Positions 1-8,869 of a DNA stretch of 64,000 nt are shown piece after piece (position 1 is the first letter of the stretch; each line of letters opens with the position of its first letter). The stretch spans positions 434,001 to 498,000 of the forward strand of contig NZ_LT607733.1 of NCBI RefSeq assembly GCF_900091445.1, given 5' to 3'. The notes under the pieces are model-generated. The model had not been told where the DNA came from, did no database searches, and saw only the letters and a list, made by a program, of their open reading frames with translations. This stretch comes from Micromonospora echinofusca (GTDB taxonomy: Bacteria > Actinomycetota > Actinomycetes > Mycobacteriales > Micromonosporaceae). Position numbers and translations under genes: made by a program.

Positions 1-1836
1 GAGGCCTACACGCTCTACCAGCGGCGGCTGCGCGAGGCGCACGCGCTGGACTTCGACGACCTGATCATGACGACGGTGCACCTGCTCCAGTCCCACCCGC
101 ACGTCGCGGAGAGCTACCGCCGACGGTTCCGGCACGTCCTGGTCGACGAATACCAGGACACCAACCACGCCCAGTACGTGCTGATCAAGGAGCTGGTCGC
201 CGGCACGGAGGGGATCGAGCCGGCGGAACTCTGCGTGGTCGGTGACGCCGACCAGTCGATCTACGCGTTCCGGGGCGCCACGATCCGCAACATCTTGGAG
301 TTCGAGCGCGACTTCAGCGACGCCCGGACGATCCTGCTGGAGCAGAACTACCGCTCCACCCAGACCATCCTCAACGCGGCCAACGCGGTGATCGACCGCA
401 ACACGTCGCGCAAGCCGAAGCGGCTGTGGAGCGAGGCGGGCGCCGGCGAGCCGATCGTCGGCTACGTGGCCGACACCGAGCACGCCGAGGCCGACTGGGT
501 GGCCCGCGAGATCGACCGGCTGGTCGACGCCGACGAGACCCGCCCCGGCGACGTGGCCGTCTTCTACCGCACCAACGCCCAGTCCCGGGTCTTCGAGGAG
601 GTGTTCATCCGCGTCGGCCTGCCCTACAAGGTGGTCGGCGGGGTGCGCTTCTACGAGCGCAAGGAGGTCCGCGACGCGCTGGCCTACCTGCGCGCGGTGG
701 TCAACGACGACGACACGGTCAGCCTGCGCCGGATCCTCAACACGCCGCGCCGCGGCATCGGCGACCGGGCCGAGGCGTGCGTGGAGGCGCTGTCCAGCCG
801 CGACCGGGTCTCCTTCGGGGCGGCGCTGCGGCGGGCCAAGGACGCCCCGGGCATCTCCACGCGGGCGGCCAACGGCATCGCCGACTTCGTGGCCCTGCTC
901 GACGGCGCCCGCGAGCTGGCCGAGACGGGCACCCCGGAGGAGGTGCTGGAGGCGCTGCTGACCCGCTCGGGCTACCTCACCGAGCTGGAGGAGAGCCTCG
1001 ACCCGCAGGACGCGGGGCGGGTCGACAACCTCCAGGAGCTGGTCAGCGTCGCCCGGGAGTACACCGAGCGGATCGAGGCCCTCGGCGAGGAGGGGGAGCG
1101 GGCCACCCTGGCCGGCTTCCTGGAGCAGGTCGCGCTGGTCGCCGACGCCGACCAGGTGCCCGCGCCACCCGGCTCGTCGCCTGACGGCGCCGAGGCGGAC
1201 GACGCCGCGCCTCAACAGGGCGTGGTCACGCTGATGACGCTGCACACCGCCAAGGGGCTGGAGTTCCCGGTGGTCTTCCTGACGGGCCTGGAGGACGGCG
1301 TCTTCCCGCACCTGCGCTCGCTGGGCGACAGCCGGGAGTTGGAGGAGGAGCGCCGGCTGGCGTACGTCGGCATCACCCGGGCCCGCCAGCGTCTCTACCT
1401 CTCCCGGGCGGTCACCCGCTCGGCGTGGGGGCAGCCGGCCTACAACCCGCCGTCGCGCTTCCTGGAGGAGCTGCCGCCGGAGCTGGTGCGCTGGGAGCGC
1501 ACCGAGGGGTCGTACACCTCGTGGGCCGGCGGGGGCGGCGGCGTGGGTGGCCGCGCGGACCGGGTGCCCGGCGGCCGCGTGGGCTTCAACGGCGGCACGC
1601 CCAAGGCCGCGCAGTTGGCGAAGCGGCTGGGGGTCGACGCCAGCCGCCTCACCACGGCGAGCGAGCTGCCGCAGGGGCCGAAGGTCTCCGTCGGCGACCG
1701 GGTCAACCACCAGCGCTACGGCCTGGGCCGGGTGCTCGCCGTCGAGGGGCACGGCCCGGGCGCGCGGGCGCAGATCGACTTCGGCGACCAGACGATGTGG
1801 CTGGTGCTCCGGCACGCCCCGATCGACAAGCTCTGA
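1..1836 (+). CDS. pcrA: UvrD/PcrA superfamily 1 DNA helicase, 5'-truncated
   Basis: This is the C-terminal part of an ATP-dependent 3'-5' DNA helicase of the UvrD/PcrA type, which unwinds DNA in repair and at stalled RNA polymerase. The reading frame is open from base 1, so the start lies outside the window. Helicase motifs visible in order are II (VDEYQDTN), III (GDADQSIYAFRGA), IV (EQNYRS), V (LMTLHTAKGLEFPVVF) and VI (RLAYVGITRARQRL). The last 45 or so residues (HQRYGLGRV...IDFGDQTMWL) look like the Tudor-like RNA polymerase contact domain of PcrA/UvrD1. A Gly-rich linker precedes it. An M23 peptidase gene follows convergently, as next to uvrD1 in mycobacteria. Confidence 0.95.
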   Translation, partial: EAYTLYQRRLREAHALDFDDLIMTTVHLLQSHPHVAESYRRRFRHVLVDEYQDTNHAQYVLIKELVAGTEGIEPAELCVVGDADQSIYAFRGATIRNILEFERDFSDARTILLEQNYRSTQTILNAANAVIDRNTSRKPKRLWSEAGAGEPIVGYVADTEHAEADWVAREIDRLVDADETRPGDVAVFYRTNAQSRVFEEVFIRVGLPYKVVGGVRFYERKEVRDALAYLRAVVNDDDTVSLRRILNTPRRGIGDRAEACVEALSSRDRVSFGAALRRAKDAPGISTRAANGIADFVALLDGARELAETGTPEEVLEALLTRSGYLTELEESLDPQDAGRVDNLQELVSVAREYTERIEALGEEGERATLAGFLEQVALVADADQVPAPPGSSPDGAEADDAAPQQGVVTLMTLHTAKGLEFPVVFLTGLEDGVFPHLRSLGDSRELEEERRLAYVGITRARQRLYLSRAVTRSAWGQPAYNPPSRFLEELPPELVRWERTEGSYTSWAGGGGGVGGRADRVPGGRVGFNGGTPKAAQLAKRLGVDASRLTTASELPQGPKVSVGDRVNHQRYGLGRVLAVEGHGPGARAQIDFGDQTMWLVLRHAPIDKL

Positions 1837-1839
1837 GAT

Positions 1840-1877
1840 CGGCCCGGCCCGGCCCGGCAGCGCGCCGGACCGGGCCG
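1840..1877. terminator. Hairpin terminator between pcrA and an M23 gene
   Basis: Arms 1840-1852 and 1865-1877 pair over 13 positions with one mismatch, around a 12-nt loop, and are followed by TTT on the plus strand. It lies between two convergent genes, so it probably serves both. Confidence 0.7.
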
Positions 1878-1894
1878 TTTCCGGTGGTCGGGGG

Positions 1895-2653
1895 TCAGCA
1901 GGCCACGTCGATGCCCCGGGCGCGCAGGAACGGCGCGGGGTCGATCTGGTTCCACATCTGGCCCTGGTGCACCTCGAAGTGCAGGTGCGGGCCGGTGGAG
2001 TCGCCGGTGGACCCCTCCAGGCCGATGGTCTGCCCGGCGGCGACCTTCTCGCCCACGCCCACCTTGGCGGTGCTCAGGTGCGCGTAGTGGGTCAGGTAGC
2101 CGTTGCCGTGGTCGACGAAGACGGAGATGCCGTACCCGTCGCCGACGTCGCCGGCCTTGGTGACGGTGCCGCCGAAGGCCGCGCGGACCGGGGTGCCGGC
2201 GGGCAACGCGAAGTCGATGCCGGCGTGCTGCGTGCCCCAGCGCGGGCCGTAGCAGGAGGTGATCGCCGCGCCCTTCATCGGGATCACCCAACTGGGCTTC
2301 GGCTTGGTGGTCGCCTTGGGCTTGGGCTTGGCGGTGGTGGCCTTGGGGCGGGGCTTCGCCGAAGGGCTGGCCTTCGTGGCGCTGGGCGTCGGGCTCGCCG
2401 AGGGGGTGGCCGGGGCGGTGGTCTCCCGGGCGGAGCGGTCGGCGCGGTCGGCGGCCTGCGCGCGTGCCTGCGGCTCCGCGGCGGCGGCCGGCACGGAGGG
2501 CTCGTCGTCCCCGGTGGCCGCGAAGGCGGCTCCGCCGAGACCGAGGCCGGCCAGGGCCGCCGCTGCGATGATCACGCGGGTTCGGCTGCCGATCCGCCGC
2601 CGGTGCCGGACGGGGGCGTCGGGGGTGTTCTCGTTCCGAATGTCTTCCTGCAC
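1895..2653 (-). CDS. Membrane-anchored M23 family metallopeptidase
   Basis: A cell-wall endopeptidase of family M23 (LytM/lysostaphin type), expected to cut peptidoglycan cross-bridges or to be a regulatory LytM protein. The 252-residue product starts with a basic stretch and a hydrophobic segment (about residues 26-45, signal or anchor). A Thr/Pro/Lys/Ala-rich spacer with PKPKATT repeats follows, then the M23 domain. Both zinc-ligand motifs are intact: HAGIDFA and HLHFEV. The GTG start has a weak GAAGG upstream. Its place between the uvrD1-type helicase and sucC matches Rv0950c in M. tuberculosis. A second M23 gene lies just upstream on the same strand. Confidence 0.9.
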   Translation of the reverse strand: MQEDIRNENTPDAPVRHRRRIGSRTRVIIAAAALAGLGLGGAAFAATGDDEPSVPAAAAEPQARAQAADRADRSARETTAPATPSASPTPSATKASPSAKPRPKATTAKPKPKATTKPKPSWVIPMKGAAITSCYGPRWGTQHAGIDFALPAGTPVRAAFGGTVTKAGDVGDGYGISVFVDHGNGYLTHYAHLSTAKVGVGEKVAAGQTIGLEGSTGDSTGPHLHFEVHQGQMWNQIDPAPFLRARGIDVAC

Positions 2654-2880
2654 GGCGGACCTTCACTGATCGAGGGGGCACTTGACCTCGAAATACTGGT
2701 GTCGCCACGCCGCGTGACGGGTAGGGATACGGAGTCGGGGCGGGCCATGGCGGCCGTCGCCGTCCGTTGCGTACCCGTTAGGTGGTATTCGCGGGCAAAA
2801 GTGATCATGCCGGCGGGTGGCACCTGTCACAGTCGTGGGTGTGACGCGGCTTACTTCGGCTGACCGTCGCCTAACGAAGA

Positions 2881-2908
2881 ACCGCCCGGATCGACAGATC
2901 CGGGCGGT
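2881..2908 (-). terminator. Terminator of the upstream M23 gene
   Basis: A perfect 12-bp inverted repeat (ACCGCCCGGATC / GATCCGGGCGGT) with a 4-nt loop, followed on the minus strand by TTCTTCGTT. It lies 19 nt after the stop of the gene ending at 2928 and is a typical intrinsic terminator. Confidence 0.8.
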
Positions 2909-2927
2909 CATCGTGCGATGCGCAGCG

Positions 2928-3644
2928 TCAGGGCGCGGCTACCTCGCTGTAGTAAGCCTCGACTTGTAGCTGGATGTCCACTCCGCGCTCCTTGAGCCAC
3001 GGCACCGGGTCGAGCGGCTCGCCCTTGACATGCACCTCGAGGTGCAGGTGGGAGCCGTAGGAGTGGCCGGTGTTGCCGACGAGGCCGAGCTGGTCGCCCG
3101 CCTTCACCTGCTGCCCCTCCTTCACGCTCAGCGCGGAGGAGTGGCCGTAGATCGCCTCGCTGCCGTCGGCGTGCTGGACGATCACCGTGTAGCCGTAGCC
3201 GCCGAACCAGCCGGCCTTGGTGACGGTGCCGCTGTGGATGGCGACGTAGGGCGTGCCCTCGGCGGCGACCAGGTCGACGCCGGTGTGCAGCTTGCCCCAG
3301 CGCATGCCGTAGGGCGAGTTGAACTCGTAGCCCTGGAGGGGGAGTAACCAGACCTCGGGCTCGGCGGACTCGTCGGCACCGGCCCGGTCGCTGTCGCGGC
3401 TGGCGCGGTTGGCGGAATCGGCGCGGGCCGCGGTGTCCTGGTTGACGGTCGAGGCGGCCTTGAGCTCGTCGAGGACCGACGGGCTGACGCTCTTGGCGTC
3501 CGGCAGGGCGCCCGCACCGATCGCGACGATGCCGGCGCCGACGAACGCGGTGGTGACGACGGCCGCGTAGCGGCTACGCGGGGGGGTGGGTACGCGGCGA
3601 CGACCGCGATATCGATCGGGCTCAGACGACAGGCGCTGGCGCAC
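2928..3644 (-). CDS. Second M23 family metallopeptidase
   Basis: A paralogue of the gene ending at 1895, with an N-terminal hydrophobic segment (AAVVTTAFVGAGIVAIGAGA), a spacer and a C-terminal M23 domain. The zinc-binding motifs HTGVDLVA and HLHLEV are intact, so it should be active outside the membrane. I place the start at GTG 3644 because GGAGG at 3651-3655 sits 6 nt upstream. This gives 238 residues. Longer readings up to 3728 lack a ribosome binding site. It has its own terminator at 2881-2908, so the two M23 genes are probably separate transcripts. The 430-bp gap upstream is shared with a divergent gene. Confidence 0.88.
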   Translation of the reverse strand: MRQRLSSEPDRYRGRRRVPTPPRSRYAAVVTTAFVGAGIVAIGAGALPDAKSVSPSVLDELKAASTVNQDTAARADSANRASRDSDRAGADESAEPEVWLLPLQGYEFNSPYGMRWGKLHTGVDLVAAEGTPYVAIHSGTVTKAGWFGGYGYTVIVQHADGSEAIYGHSSALSVKEGQQVKAGDQLGLVGNTGHSYGSHLHLEVHVKGEPLDPVPWLKERGVDIQLQVEAYYSEVAAP

Positions 3645-4074
3645 GCACACCCTCCGTTGTCGGGGATCCGATGCGGCTTCCTCGACGCCCGTGAAACTCG
3701 GGTGAACGTCGCCTGGCCGCGTCGTCACCCGTCCGTGGACCTGATGACAACCGTGGACACGTTAGCCAACCACCAGTCCCGTCACAAGCCGAAGCGCCGA
3801 ATTGCTACCGCGTTCTGTCCCTTTGCGTCCGTGATTGTCATGGCTCGTACCCCTCGAACGGTGCCCCCCTAACTGCCCGTTCGTCGCGCAGGGTGACCGA
3901 ACGGCGGAGGTGTCCGGCTTGACGCCGGCCGTCGGCCCGGTCCGTCGCGCCCGCTCCGCGGGGCTGCGGCCGCGCCCGGTTGCCGTACGGTTCGCCGCCC
4001 GGATTTCCCGGGCAGGGCCGGGCGGGTTACCGTTCGTTCAGTGAAGCCGCGGAGCCGGTGAAAGGGATGCGCTG
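3645..4074. other. Divergent intergenic region (430 bp)
   Basis: This lies between the minus-strand M23 gene and the plus-strand cobalamin-binding gene and must hold both promoters. I looked for a c-di-AMP (ydaO-type) riboswitch, known in front of some actinobacterial cell-wall hydrolase genes, and did not recognise one. No convincing ORF is present. Confidence 0.5.
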
Positions 4075-4479
4075 ATGAGCTCTCGTGTTCGGGTCGTCGT
4101 CGCCAAGCCGGGCCTGGACGGCCACGACCGTGGTGCAAAGGTCGTCGCGCGTGCCCTGCGGGACGCCGGCATGGAGGTCATCTACACCGGCCTGCACCAG
4201 ACCCCGGAACAGATCGTGGAGACCGCGATCCAGGAGGACGCCGACGCGGTCGGGCTCTCCGTGCTGTCCGGGGCGCACATGACGCTGTTCCGGCGGGTCG
4301 TGGAGCTGCTCGGTGAGCGCGACGCCCGCGACATCGTCGTGTTCGGCGGCGGCATCATCCCCGACGCCGACATCCCGGAGCTTCAGCGGATCGGGGTCGC
4401 CAAGATCTTCACGCCGGGCGCGACCACCCAGTCGATCGTCGAGTGGGTCCGGGAGAACGTCGCGCAGCCGGTCGCCTGA
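4075..4479 (+). CDS. Cobalamin-binding small subunit of an acyl-CoA mutase (IcmB-like)
   Basis: A 134-residue stand-alone B12-binding domain of the methylmalonyl-/isobutyryl-CoA mutase family. The DxHxxG motif (D15-G-H17-D-R-G20) supplies the histidine that replaces the lower cobalt ligand. SVLSGAH and FGGGIIP complete the fold. The length and sequence resemble IcmB, the small subunit of isobutyryl-CoA mutase. No large subunit is nearby, so its partner must be encoded elsewhere. The start has AAAGGG 7 nt upstream. A strong terminator follows at 4566-4600, so the gene is probably monocistronic. A generic methylmalonyl-CoA mutase C-terminal domain protein is the alternative. Confidence 0.88.
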   Translation: MSSRVRVVVAKPGLDGHDRGAKVVARALRDAGMEVIYTGLHQTPEQIVETAIQEDADAVGLSVLSGAHMTLFRRVVELLGERDARDIVVFGGGIIPDADIPELQRIGVAKIFTPGATTQSIVEWVRENVAQPVA

Positions 4480-4565
4480 CGGCAGGCGCGGGTTCCTGAC
4501 GACAGTCGCGCAGCACGCCGTCCGACGGCGGTCGCGGGGCCGGTCGGCCGGAGCCGGACAGGGGG

Positions 4566-4600
4566 AGGGGCCGGACGCACCCCTCACACGTCCGGCCCCT
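4566..4600 (+). terminator. Terminator after the cobalamin-binding gene
   Basis: A perfect 12-bp stem (AGGGGCCGGACG / CGTCCGGCCCCT) with an 11-nt loop, 87 nt after the stop codon. Confidence 0.75.
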
Positions 4601-4863
4601 CTATGCACGATGCCCCGCCGCCACCCCTCGACCGACAGGGCATCGGCCGCTCCCGTCGCCGCGCTGTCTCAGCGCTCCGACACCTGACTCAACGACGCCC
4701 CCACGGCGGGGTTACGCACCCCCGGCAACATCGCCCGGACGGCTGAGATCGGGCCGAAGTCGCGAAAAGGCCACGTGACGCCGCCGAATGTGCATTACCA
4801 CACAACGCGCACCCGCTCGGTTGCCGGCGGTGTCCACCTCGCTAGGCTGCGCCCAATGGCCTG

Positions 4864-4878
4864 TGTCAAGTGATGACA
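4864..4878. promoter_or_regulatory. Candidate operator upstream of sucCD
   Basis: TGTCA-AGTGA-TGACA is a 5-bp inverted repeat with a 5-nt spacer in the sucC leader. The binding protein is unknown. The short arms mean it could be chance. Confidence 0.3.
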
Positions 4879-4952
4879 GGCGTCAAACTGTTTTCCATAA
4901 CGCTGGTGGCGGCGCGACGGCGCGCCGCGGAGACGGGACGGGACGCGCAAAC

Positions 4953-6131
4953 GTGGACCTGTACGAGTACCAGGGGCGGGACCTGTTCGAGCGGCACGGC
5001 TTGCCCGTGCTCGCCGGCGGCGTCGCCACGACCCCGGAGGAGGCCCGCGCGATCGCCGAACGCCTCGGCGGTCGGGTGGTCGTCAAGGCGCAGGTGAAGG
5101 TCGGTGGCCGAGGCAAGGCCGGCGGCGTGAAGCTGGCCGAGGGCGCCGAGGAGACGGTGGCCCGCGCCACCGACATCCTGGGCATGGACATCAAGGGCCA
5201 CACCGTCCACAAGGTCATGATCACCGTGACCGCGGACGTGGCCGAGGAGTACTACTTCTCCTACCTGCTCGACCGGGCGAACCGCACCTTCCTCTGCATC
5301 GCCAGCGTCGCGGGTGGAATGGACATCGAGCAGGTCGCCGCCGAGACCCCGGAGAAGGTCGTCAAGGCTCCGATCGACGCCAACACCGGCGTCGACGAGG
5401 CGAAGGCGCGCGAGATCGTCACCGCCGCCAACTTCCCGGCCGAGGTCGCCGACCAGGTCGTCAAGGTCGCCGTGGGGCTGTGGAAGGCCTTCGTCGCCGA
5501 GGACGCCACGCTGGTCGAGGTGAACCCGCTGGCCAAGACCGGCGAGGGCAAGCTGCTGCTGCTCGACGCCAAGGTCACCCTCGACGAGAACGCCGCGTTC
5601 CGGCACCCGGACCACGAGGCGCTGGTCGACCAGGCCGCCGTGGACCCGCTGGAGCAGGCCGCCAAGGAGAAGGACCTCAACTACGTCAAGCTCGACGGCG
5701 AGGTCGGCATCATCGGCAACGGCGCCGGTCTGGTCATGTCGACCCTCGACGTGGTCGCGTACGCCGGTGAGCGGCACGGCGGCGTCAAGCCGGCCAACTT
5801 CCTCGACATCGGCGGCGGCGCGAGCGCCGCCGTGATGGCGAACGGGCTGGAGATCGTCCTGTCCGACCCGTCGGTGAAGAGCGTCTTCGTCAACGTCTTC
5901 GGCGGCATCACCGCCTGCGACGAGGTCGCCAACGGCATCGTGCAGGCGCTGGCCCTGCTCGAGCAGCGCGGCGAGCAGGTCACCAAGCCGCTGGTCGTCC
6001 GCCTCGACGGCAACAACGCCGAGGCCGGCCGGGCGATCCTCGACGGCGCGAACAACCCGCTGGTCCAGCGGGTCGACACGATGGATGGCGCGGCCGAGCG
6101 GGCCGCCGAGCTGGCGGCTGCGGGGGTCTGA
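4953..6131 (+). CDS. sucC: Succinate-CoA ligase (ADP-forming) beta subunit
   Basis: This subunit works with SucD to convert succinyl-CoA, ADP and phosphate to succinate, CoA and ATP in the TCA cycle. The protein has the ATP-grasp N-terminal domain, beginning [11 protein letters not shown] and containing [13 protein letters not shown], and the C-terminal CoA-ligase domain ([32 protein letters not shown]). I take GTG 4953 as the start because the E. coli homologue begins at the same place (MNLHEYQ). This gives 392 residues, the usual length. Open frame further upstream is not conserved in style. SucD follows after 2 nt, so the two subunits are translated together. Confidence 0.96.
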   Translation: MDLYEYQGRDLFERHGLPVLAGGVATTPEEARAIAERLGGRVVVKAQVKVGGRGKAGGVKLAEGAEETVARATDILGMDIKGHTVHKVMITVTADVAEEYYFSYLLDRANRTFLCIASVAGGMDIEQVAAETPEKVVKAPIDANTGVDEAKAREIVTAANFPAEVADQVVKVAVGLWKAFVAEDATLVEVNPLAKTGEGKLLLLDAKVTLDENAAFRHPDHEALVDQAAVDPLEQAAKEKDLNYVKLDGEVGIIGNGAGLVMSTLDVVAYAGERHGGVKPANFLDIGGGASAAVMANGLEIVLSDPSVKSVFVNVFGGITACDEVANGIVQALALLEQRGEQVTKPLVVRLDGNNAEAGRAILDGANNPLVQRVDTMDGAAERAAELAAAGV

Positions 6132-6133
6132 CA

Positions 6134-7021
6134 ATGGCTATCTGGCTGACCAAGGACTCGAAGGTCATCGTCCAGGGGATGACCGGTTCCGAGGGTTCCA
6201 AGCACACCCGGCGGATGCTCGCCGCGGGCACCAACGTCGTCGGCGGCGTCAACCCGCGCAAGGCGGGCCAGACGGTCGACTTCGACGGCACCGAGCTGCC
6301 GGTCTTCGCCAGCGTCGCGGACGCGATGGCGCAGACCGGTGCCGACGTGACCGTGATCTTCGTACCGCCGCAGTTCACCAAGGGCGCGGTCGTCGAGGCG
6401 ATCGACGCCGGGATCGACCTGGCCGTGGTGATCACCGAGGGCGTGCCGGTGCACGACACCGCCGCGTTCTGGGCGTACAACGTCGCCAAGGGGGAGCGGA
6501 CCCGGATCATCGGCCCGAACTGCCCGGGCATCGCCTCGCCGGGCGCGTCCAACGCCGGCATCATCCCGGCCGACATCACCGGCACCGGCCGCATCGGCCT
6601 GGTCAGCAAGAGCGGCACGCTGACCTACCAGATGATGTACGAGCTGCGCGACATCGGCTTCTCGACCTGCGTCGGCATCGGCGGTGACCCGATCATCGGC
6701 ACCACCCACATCGACGCGCTCGCCGCGTTCGAGGCCGACCCCGACACCGACGCGATCGTCATGATCGGTGAGATCGGTGGCGACGCCGAGGAGCGGGCCG
6801 CCGAGTTCATCAAGGCGAACGTGACCAAGCCGGTGGTCGGCTACATCGCCGGCTTCACCGCGCCGCCCGGCAAGACCATGGGCCACGCCGGTGCGATCAT
6901 CTCCGGCTCGGCGGGCACCGCCGACGCCAAGAAGAGCGCGCTGGAGGCCGTCGGCGTCAAGGTCGGCAAGACCCCGACCGAGACCGCCAAGCTCATGCGG
7001 GAGATCATGTCCGCGGGCTGA
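6134..7021 (+). CDS. sucD: Succinate-CoA ligase alpha subunit
   Basis: The CoA-binding, catalytic alpha subunit of succinyl-CoA synthetase (295 residues). The N-terminal Rossmann-type CoA-binding domain ([12 protein letters not shown]) and the phosphohistidine loop ([12 protein letters not shown]) are both visible. [11 protein letters not shown] and [12 protein letters not shown] are family hallmarks. The start codon is 2 nt after the sucC stop, so the two form one operon. A 19-bp terminator stem follows. Confidence 0.97.
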   Translation: MAIWLTKDSKVIVQGMTGSEGSKHTRRMLAAGTNVVGGVNPRKAGQTVDFDGTELPVFASVADAMAQTGADVTVIFVPPQFTKGAVVEAIDAGIDLAVVITEGVPVHDTAAFWAYNVAKGERTRIIGPNCPGIASPGASNAGIIPADITGTGRIGLVSKSGTLTYQMMYELRDIGFSTCVGIGGDPIIGTTHIDALAAFEADPDTDAIVMIGEIGGDAEERAAEFIKANVTKPVVGYIAGFTAPPGKTMGHAGAIISGSAGTADAKKSALEAVGVKVGKTPTETAKLMREIMSAG

Positions 7022-7034
7022 GCCCGACTGACGT

Positions 7035-7076
7035 ACGACCGGAGGGCCGACCGTTCGCGGTCGGCCCTCCGGTCGT
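7035..7076. terminator. Strong bidirectional terminator after sucD
   Basis: A perfect 19-bp stem (7035-7053 with 7058-7076) closed by a TTCG tetraloop. It lies between the convergent sucD and the DUF4190 gene and is one of the most stable-looking hairpins in the window. Confidence 0.9.
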
Positions 7077-7092
7077 CGTGGGCCGGTCGGCC

Positions 7093-7359
7093 TCAGTCGT
7101 TGTAGAGCGGGTAGTTGCCGCCGGCCCAGAGGATGCCGCTGCCGACGATGTTCAGTACGCCGAACGCGATCGCCAGGTAGCCGAGCACGGGCGACTGGCC
7201 GTAGCGCTTGGCGTCCCGGATCGACAGGTAACCGAAGACGATCCCCAGGATGCCGCAGCACAGCAGGCCGAGGATGATGCCGAGCACGCCCCAGAGCACC
7301 GTGCGGTCGCTGCCGGCTGCAGCCGGTGGTGGTGGGGGCGGCGGATACGGAGTGTTCAC
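7093..7359 (-). CDS. Small DUF4190-type membrane protein
   Basis: An 88-residue protein with an N-terminal proline run (NTPYPPPPPPP) and two hydrophobic segments (VLWGVLGIILGLLCCGILGIVFGYLS and VLGYLAIAFGVLNIVGSGILW). This pattern fits the DUF4190 family, whose function is unknown. I chose GTG 7359 because GGAGGAG lies just upstream at a good distance. A longer reading to 7491 has no such site. It is divergent from the PerM-like gene. A related but larger protein is encoded at 8870-9526. Confidence 0.7.
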   Translation of the reverse strand: MNTPYPPPPPPPAAAGSDRTVLWGVLGIILGLLCCGILGIVFGYLSIRDAKRYGQSPVLGYLAIAFGVLNIVGSGILWAGGNYPLYND

Positions 7360-7517
7360 GACTCTCCTCCGGGCGTCGGTGCCGCGACTCTCGATCGCGT
7401 CCCTGCGCCTGACGCTAGACCGGAACGAGGGCTGAAGACGGTGGATCACGGAACTCGTTGCCCCTGCGGGGCGGTATCGGACTGCCACCATCGACCCGGC
7501 ATGCCAGAGTAGACGCG

Positions 7518-8792
7518 ATGTCCTCCGTCACCCCTGATCAGCCCAGCCGTCCCGGCGTCGACGCCGGCCCCGGCGCCCGCCCGGCCGCGCCCGTCGGGCG
7601 GGGTCGACGGGTGCCCGCGCCGCGCGCCGGCGAGCCGCGCCGCAGCCGTGCGCCGCTCGTCGTCGCCGCCGGGGTCGCCGCCGGGTGGGCGGCGCTCACC
7701 TCGTGGCTGCCGGTCGCGCTCGTGCTCTGGCTGTTCCAGCTCAGCGAGGGCGCCGCCTCCGTGCCGGGCGCGCTGCGCGCCGGGCTGGCCGGCTGGCTGC
7801 TCGGGCACGGCGTCCCGCTGGACACCCCCGCCGGCCCGCTCGGGCTGGCCCCGCTGGCGCTGACCGCGCTGGTGCTCTGGCGGCTGACCAGGGCGGGCGT
7901 GCACGCGAGCCGGGCCATCGGCGCGCGGGGCGGGCGGTCGCCCCGGCAGGCGCTCCTCGCCGCCGTCGCGGTCGGCGTCGCGTACGCGTTGCTCGGGGTG
8001 CTCGGCGCGGTCCTGGCCGGCGCGTCACCGGTGCGCGCCGGACTGACCCTCGTGGTGCTCGGCACGCTCGGGGCCCTCGTCGGCTCGGCCCGGACGACGC
8101 ACGTGGCCGGCCTGCTCGCCGTGCGGTCCCCGGTGCCGCTGCGCGACGGGATCCGCACCGGGCTGGTGGCCGCGCTGCTGCTCCTCGGCGCGGGGGCCGG
8201 TGCGGCGGGGCTCGCCGTGGCCATTGGGGGCGGCGACGCCGCCGACCTGATCGGGGCCTACCGCACCGGGGTCGCCGGCCAGGCCGGGATCACGCTGGTC
8301 AGCCTCGCCTACGCGCCCAACGCCGCGATCTGGGCGGTCAGCTACCTGCTCGGTCCGGGGTTCGCCGTCGGCACCGACACGGCGGTACGCACCAGCGAGG
8401 TCTCCGTCGGGGCGCTGCCGGCCGTACCGCTGCTGGCCGGGCTGCCGCGCGGGCCGGTCGACGGGCTCGGGGCCGGGCTGCTCGCGGTGCCGGTCCTCGC
8501 CGGGATGGCCGCGGGTTGGCTGCTCGCCCGCCGGCTGCTCCGGCTCGCCGCCGACGAGCGGACACCGCTGCGCTGGGGGCCGCTGCTCGGGCCGGCGGCG
8601 ATCGCCGGCCCGGTGGCCGGTCTGCTGCTGGGCGCCGCCGCAGCCGGCTCCGCCGGATCGCTCGGCGGTGGCCGGCTGGCCGAGGTGGGGCCCGTCGCCT
8701 GGCAGGTGGCGGCGGTGGCCACCGCGGTCGTCGCCGCCGGGGCGCTGCTCGGTGCCGCCGCGACCCGGGTGCTGTCCCGCGCGTCCCGCTGA
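7518..8792 (+). CDS. perM: PerM/DUF6350 family polytopic membrane protein
   Basis: A 424-residue integral membrane protein. After about 45 disordered Pro/Arg/Ala-rich residues come many hydrophobic helices. The composition, size and position directly before purN-purH fit DUF6350, named PerM (Rv0955) in mycobacteria. PerM there supports cell division by stabilising divisome components under stress. ATG 7518 is preferred over the in-frame 7458 start because it lies nearer the family's start. Assignment rests on gene order and membrane profile, with no catalytic motif to confirm it. Confidence 0.75.
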   Translation: MSSVTPDQPSRPGVDAGPGARPAAPVGRGRRVPAPRAGEPRRSRAPLVVAAGVAAGWAALTSWLPVALVLWLFQLSEGAASVPGALRAGLAGWLLGHGVPLDTPAGPLGLAPLALTALVLWRLTRAGVHASRAIGARGGRSPRQALLAAVAVGVAYALLGVLGAVLAGASPVRAGLTLVVLGTLGALVGSARTTHVAGLLAVRSPVPLRDGIRTGLVAALLLLGAGAGAAGLAVAIGGGDAADLIGAYRTGVAGQAGITLVSLAYAPNAAIWAVSYLLGPGFAVGTDTAVRTSEVSVGALPAVPLLAGLPRGPVDGLGAGLLAVPVLAGMAAGWLLARRLLRLAADERTPLRWGPLLGPAAIAGPVAGLLLGAAAAGSAGSLGGGRLAEVGPVAWQVAAVATAVVAAGALLGAAATRVLSRASR

Positions 8793-8826
8793 GGGCCGGC
8801 AGACGCGGAGACCCGGCAGACGCCGA

Positions 8827-8857
8827 AGGGGCGCCCCGGACGAGCCGGGACGCCCCT
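8827..8857. terminator. Terminator between perM and the DUF4190 gene
   Basis: A two-step hairpin: outer arms AGGGGCG / CGCCCCT and inner arms CCCGG / CCGGG, between convergent genes. Confidence 0.65.
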
Positions 8858-8869
8858 GTCGCATGCCGG

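Larger units (their letters stand above)
4480..4952. other. Intergenic region before sucC (473 bp)
   Basis: It holds the terminator at 4566-4600 and the sucC promoter region. A 15-bp inverted repeat TGTCA-AGTGA-TGACA at 4864-4878, 75 nt before the sucC start, could be an operator. No ORF here looks real. Confidence 0.5.

Noticed and set aside
1547..2863. A plus-strand frame running across the end of pcrA and the first M23 gene
   Set aside because: Its composition is Arg/Gly/Ala-rich and it crosses a clear terminator; the minus-strand M23 gene has intact catalytic motifs.
3660..3900. A c-di-AMP riboswitch upstream of the M23 peptidase
   Set aside because: Known to occur before some actinobacterial cell-wall genes, but the conserved segments could not be found on the minus strand here.
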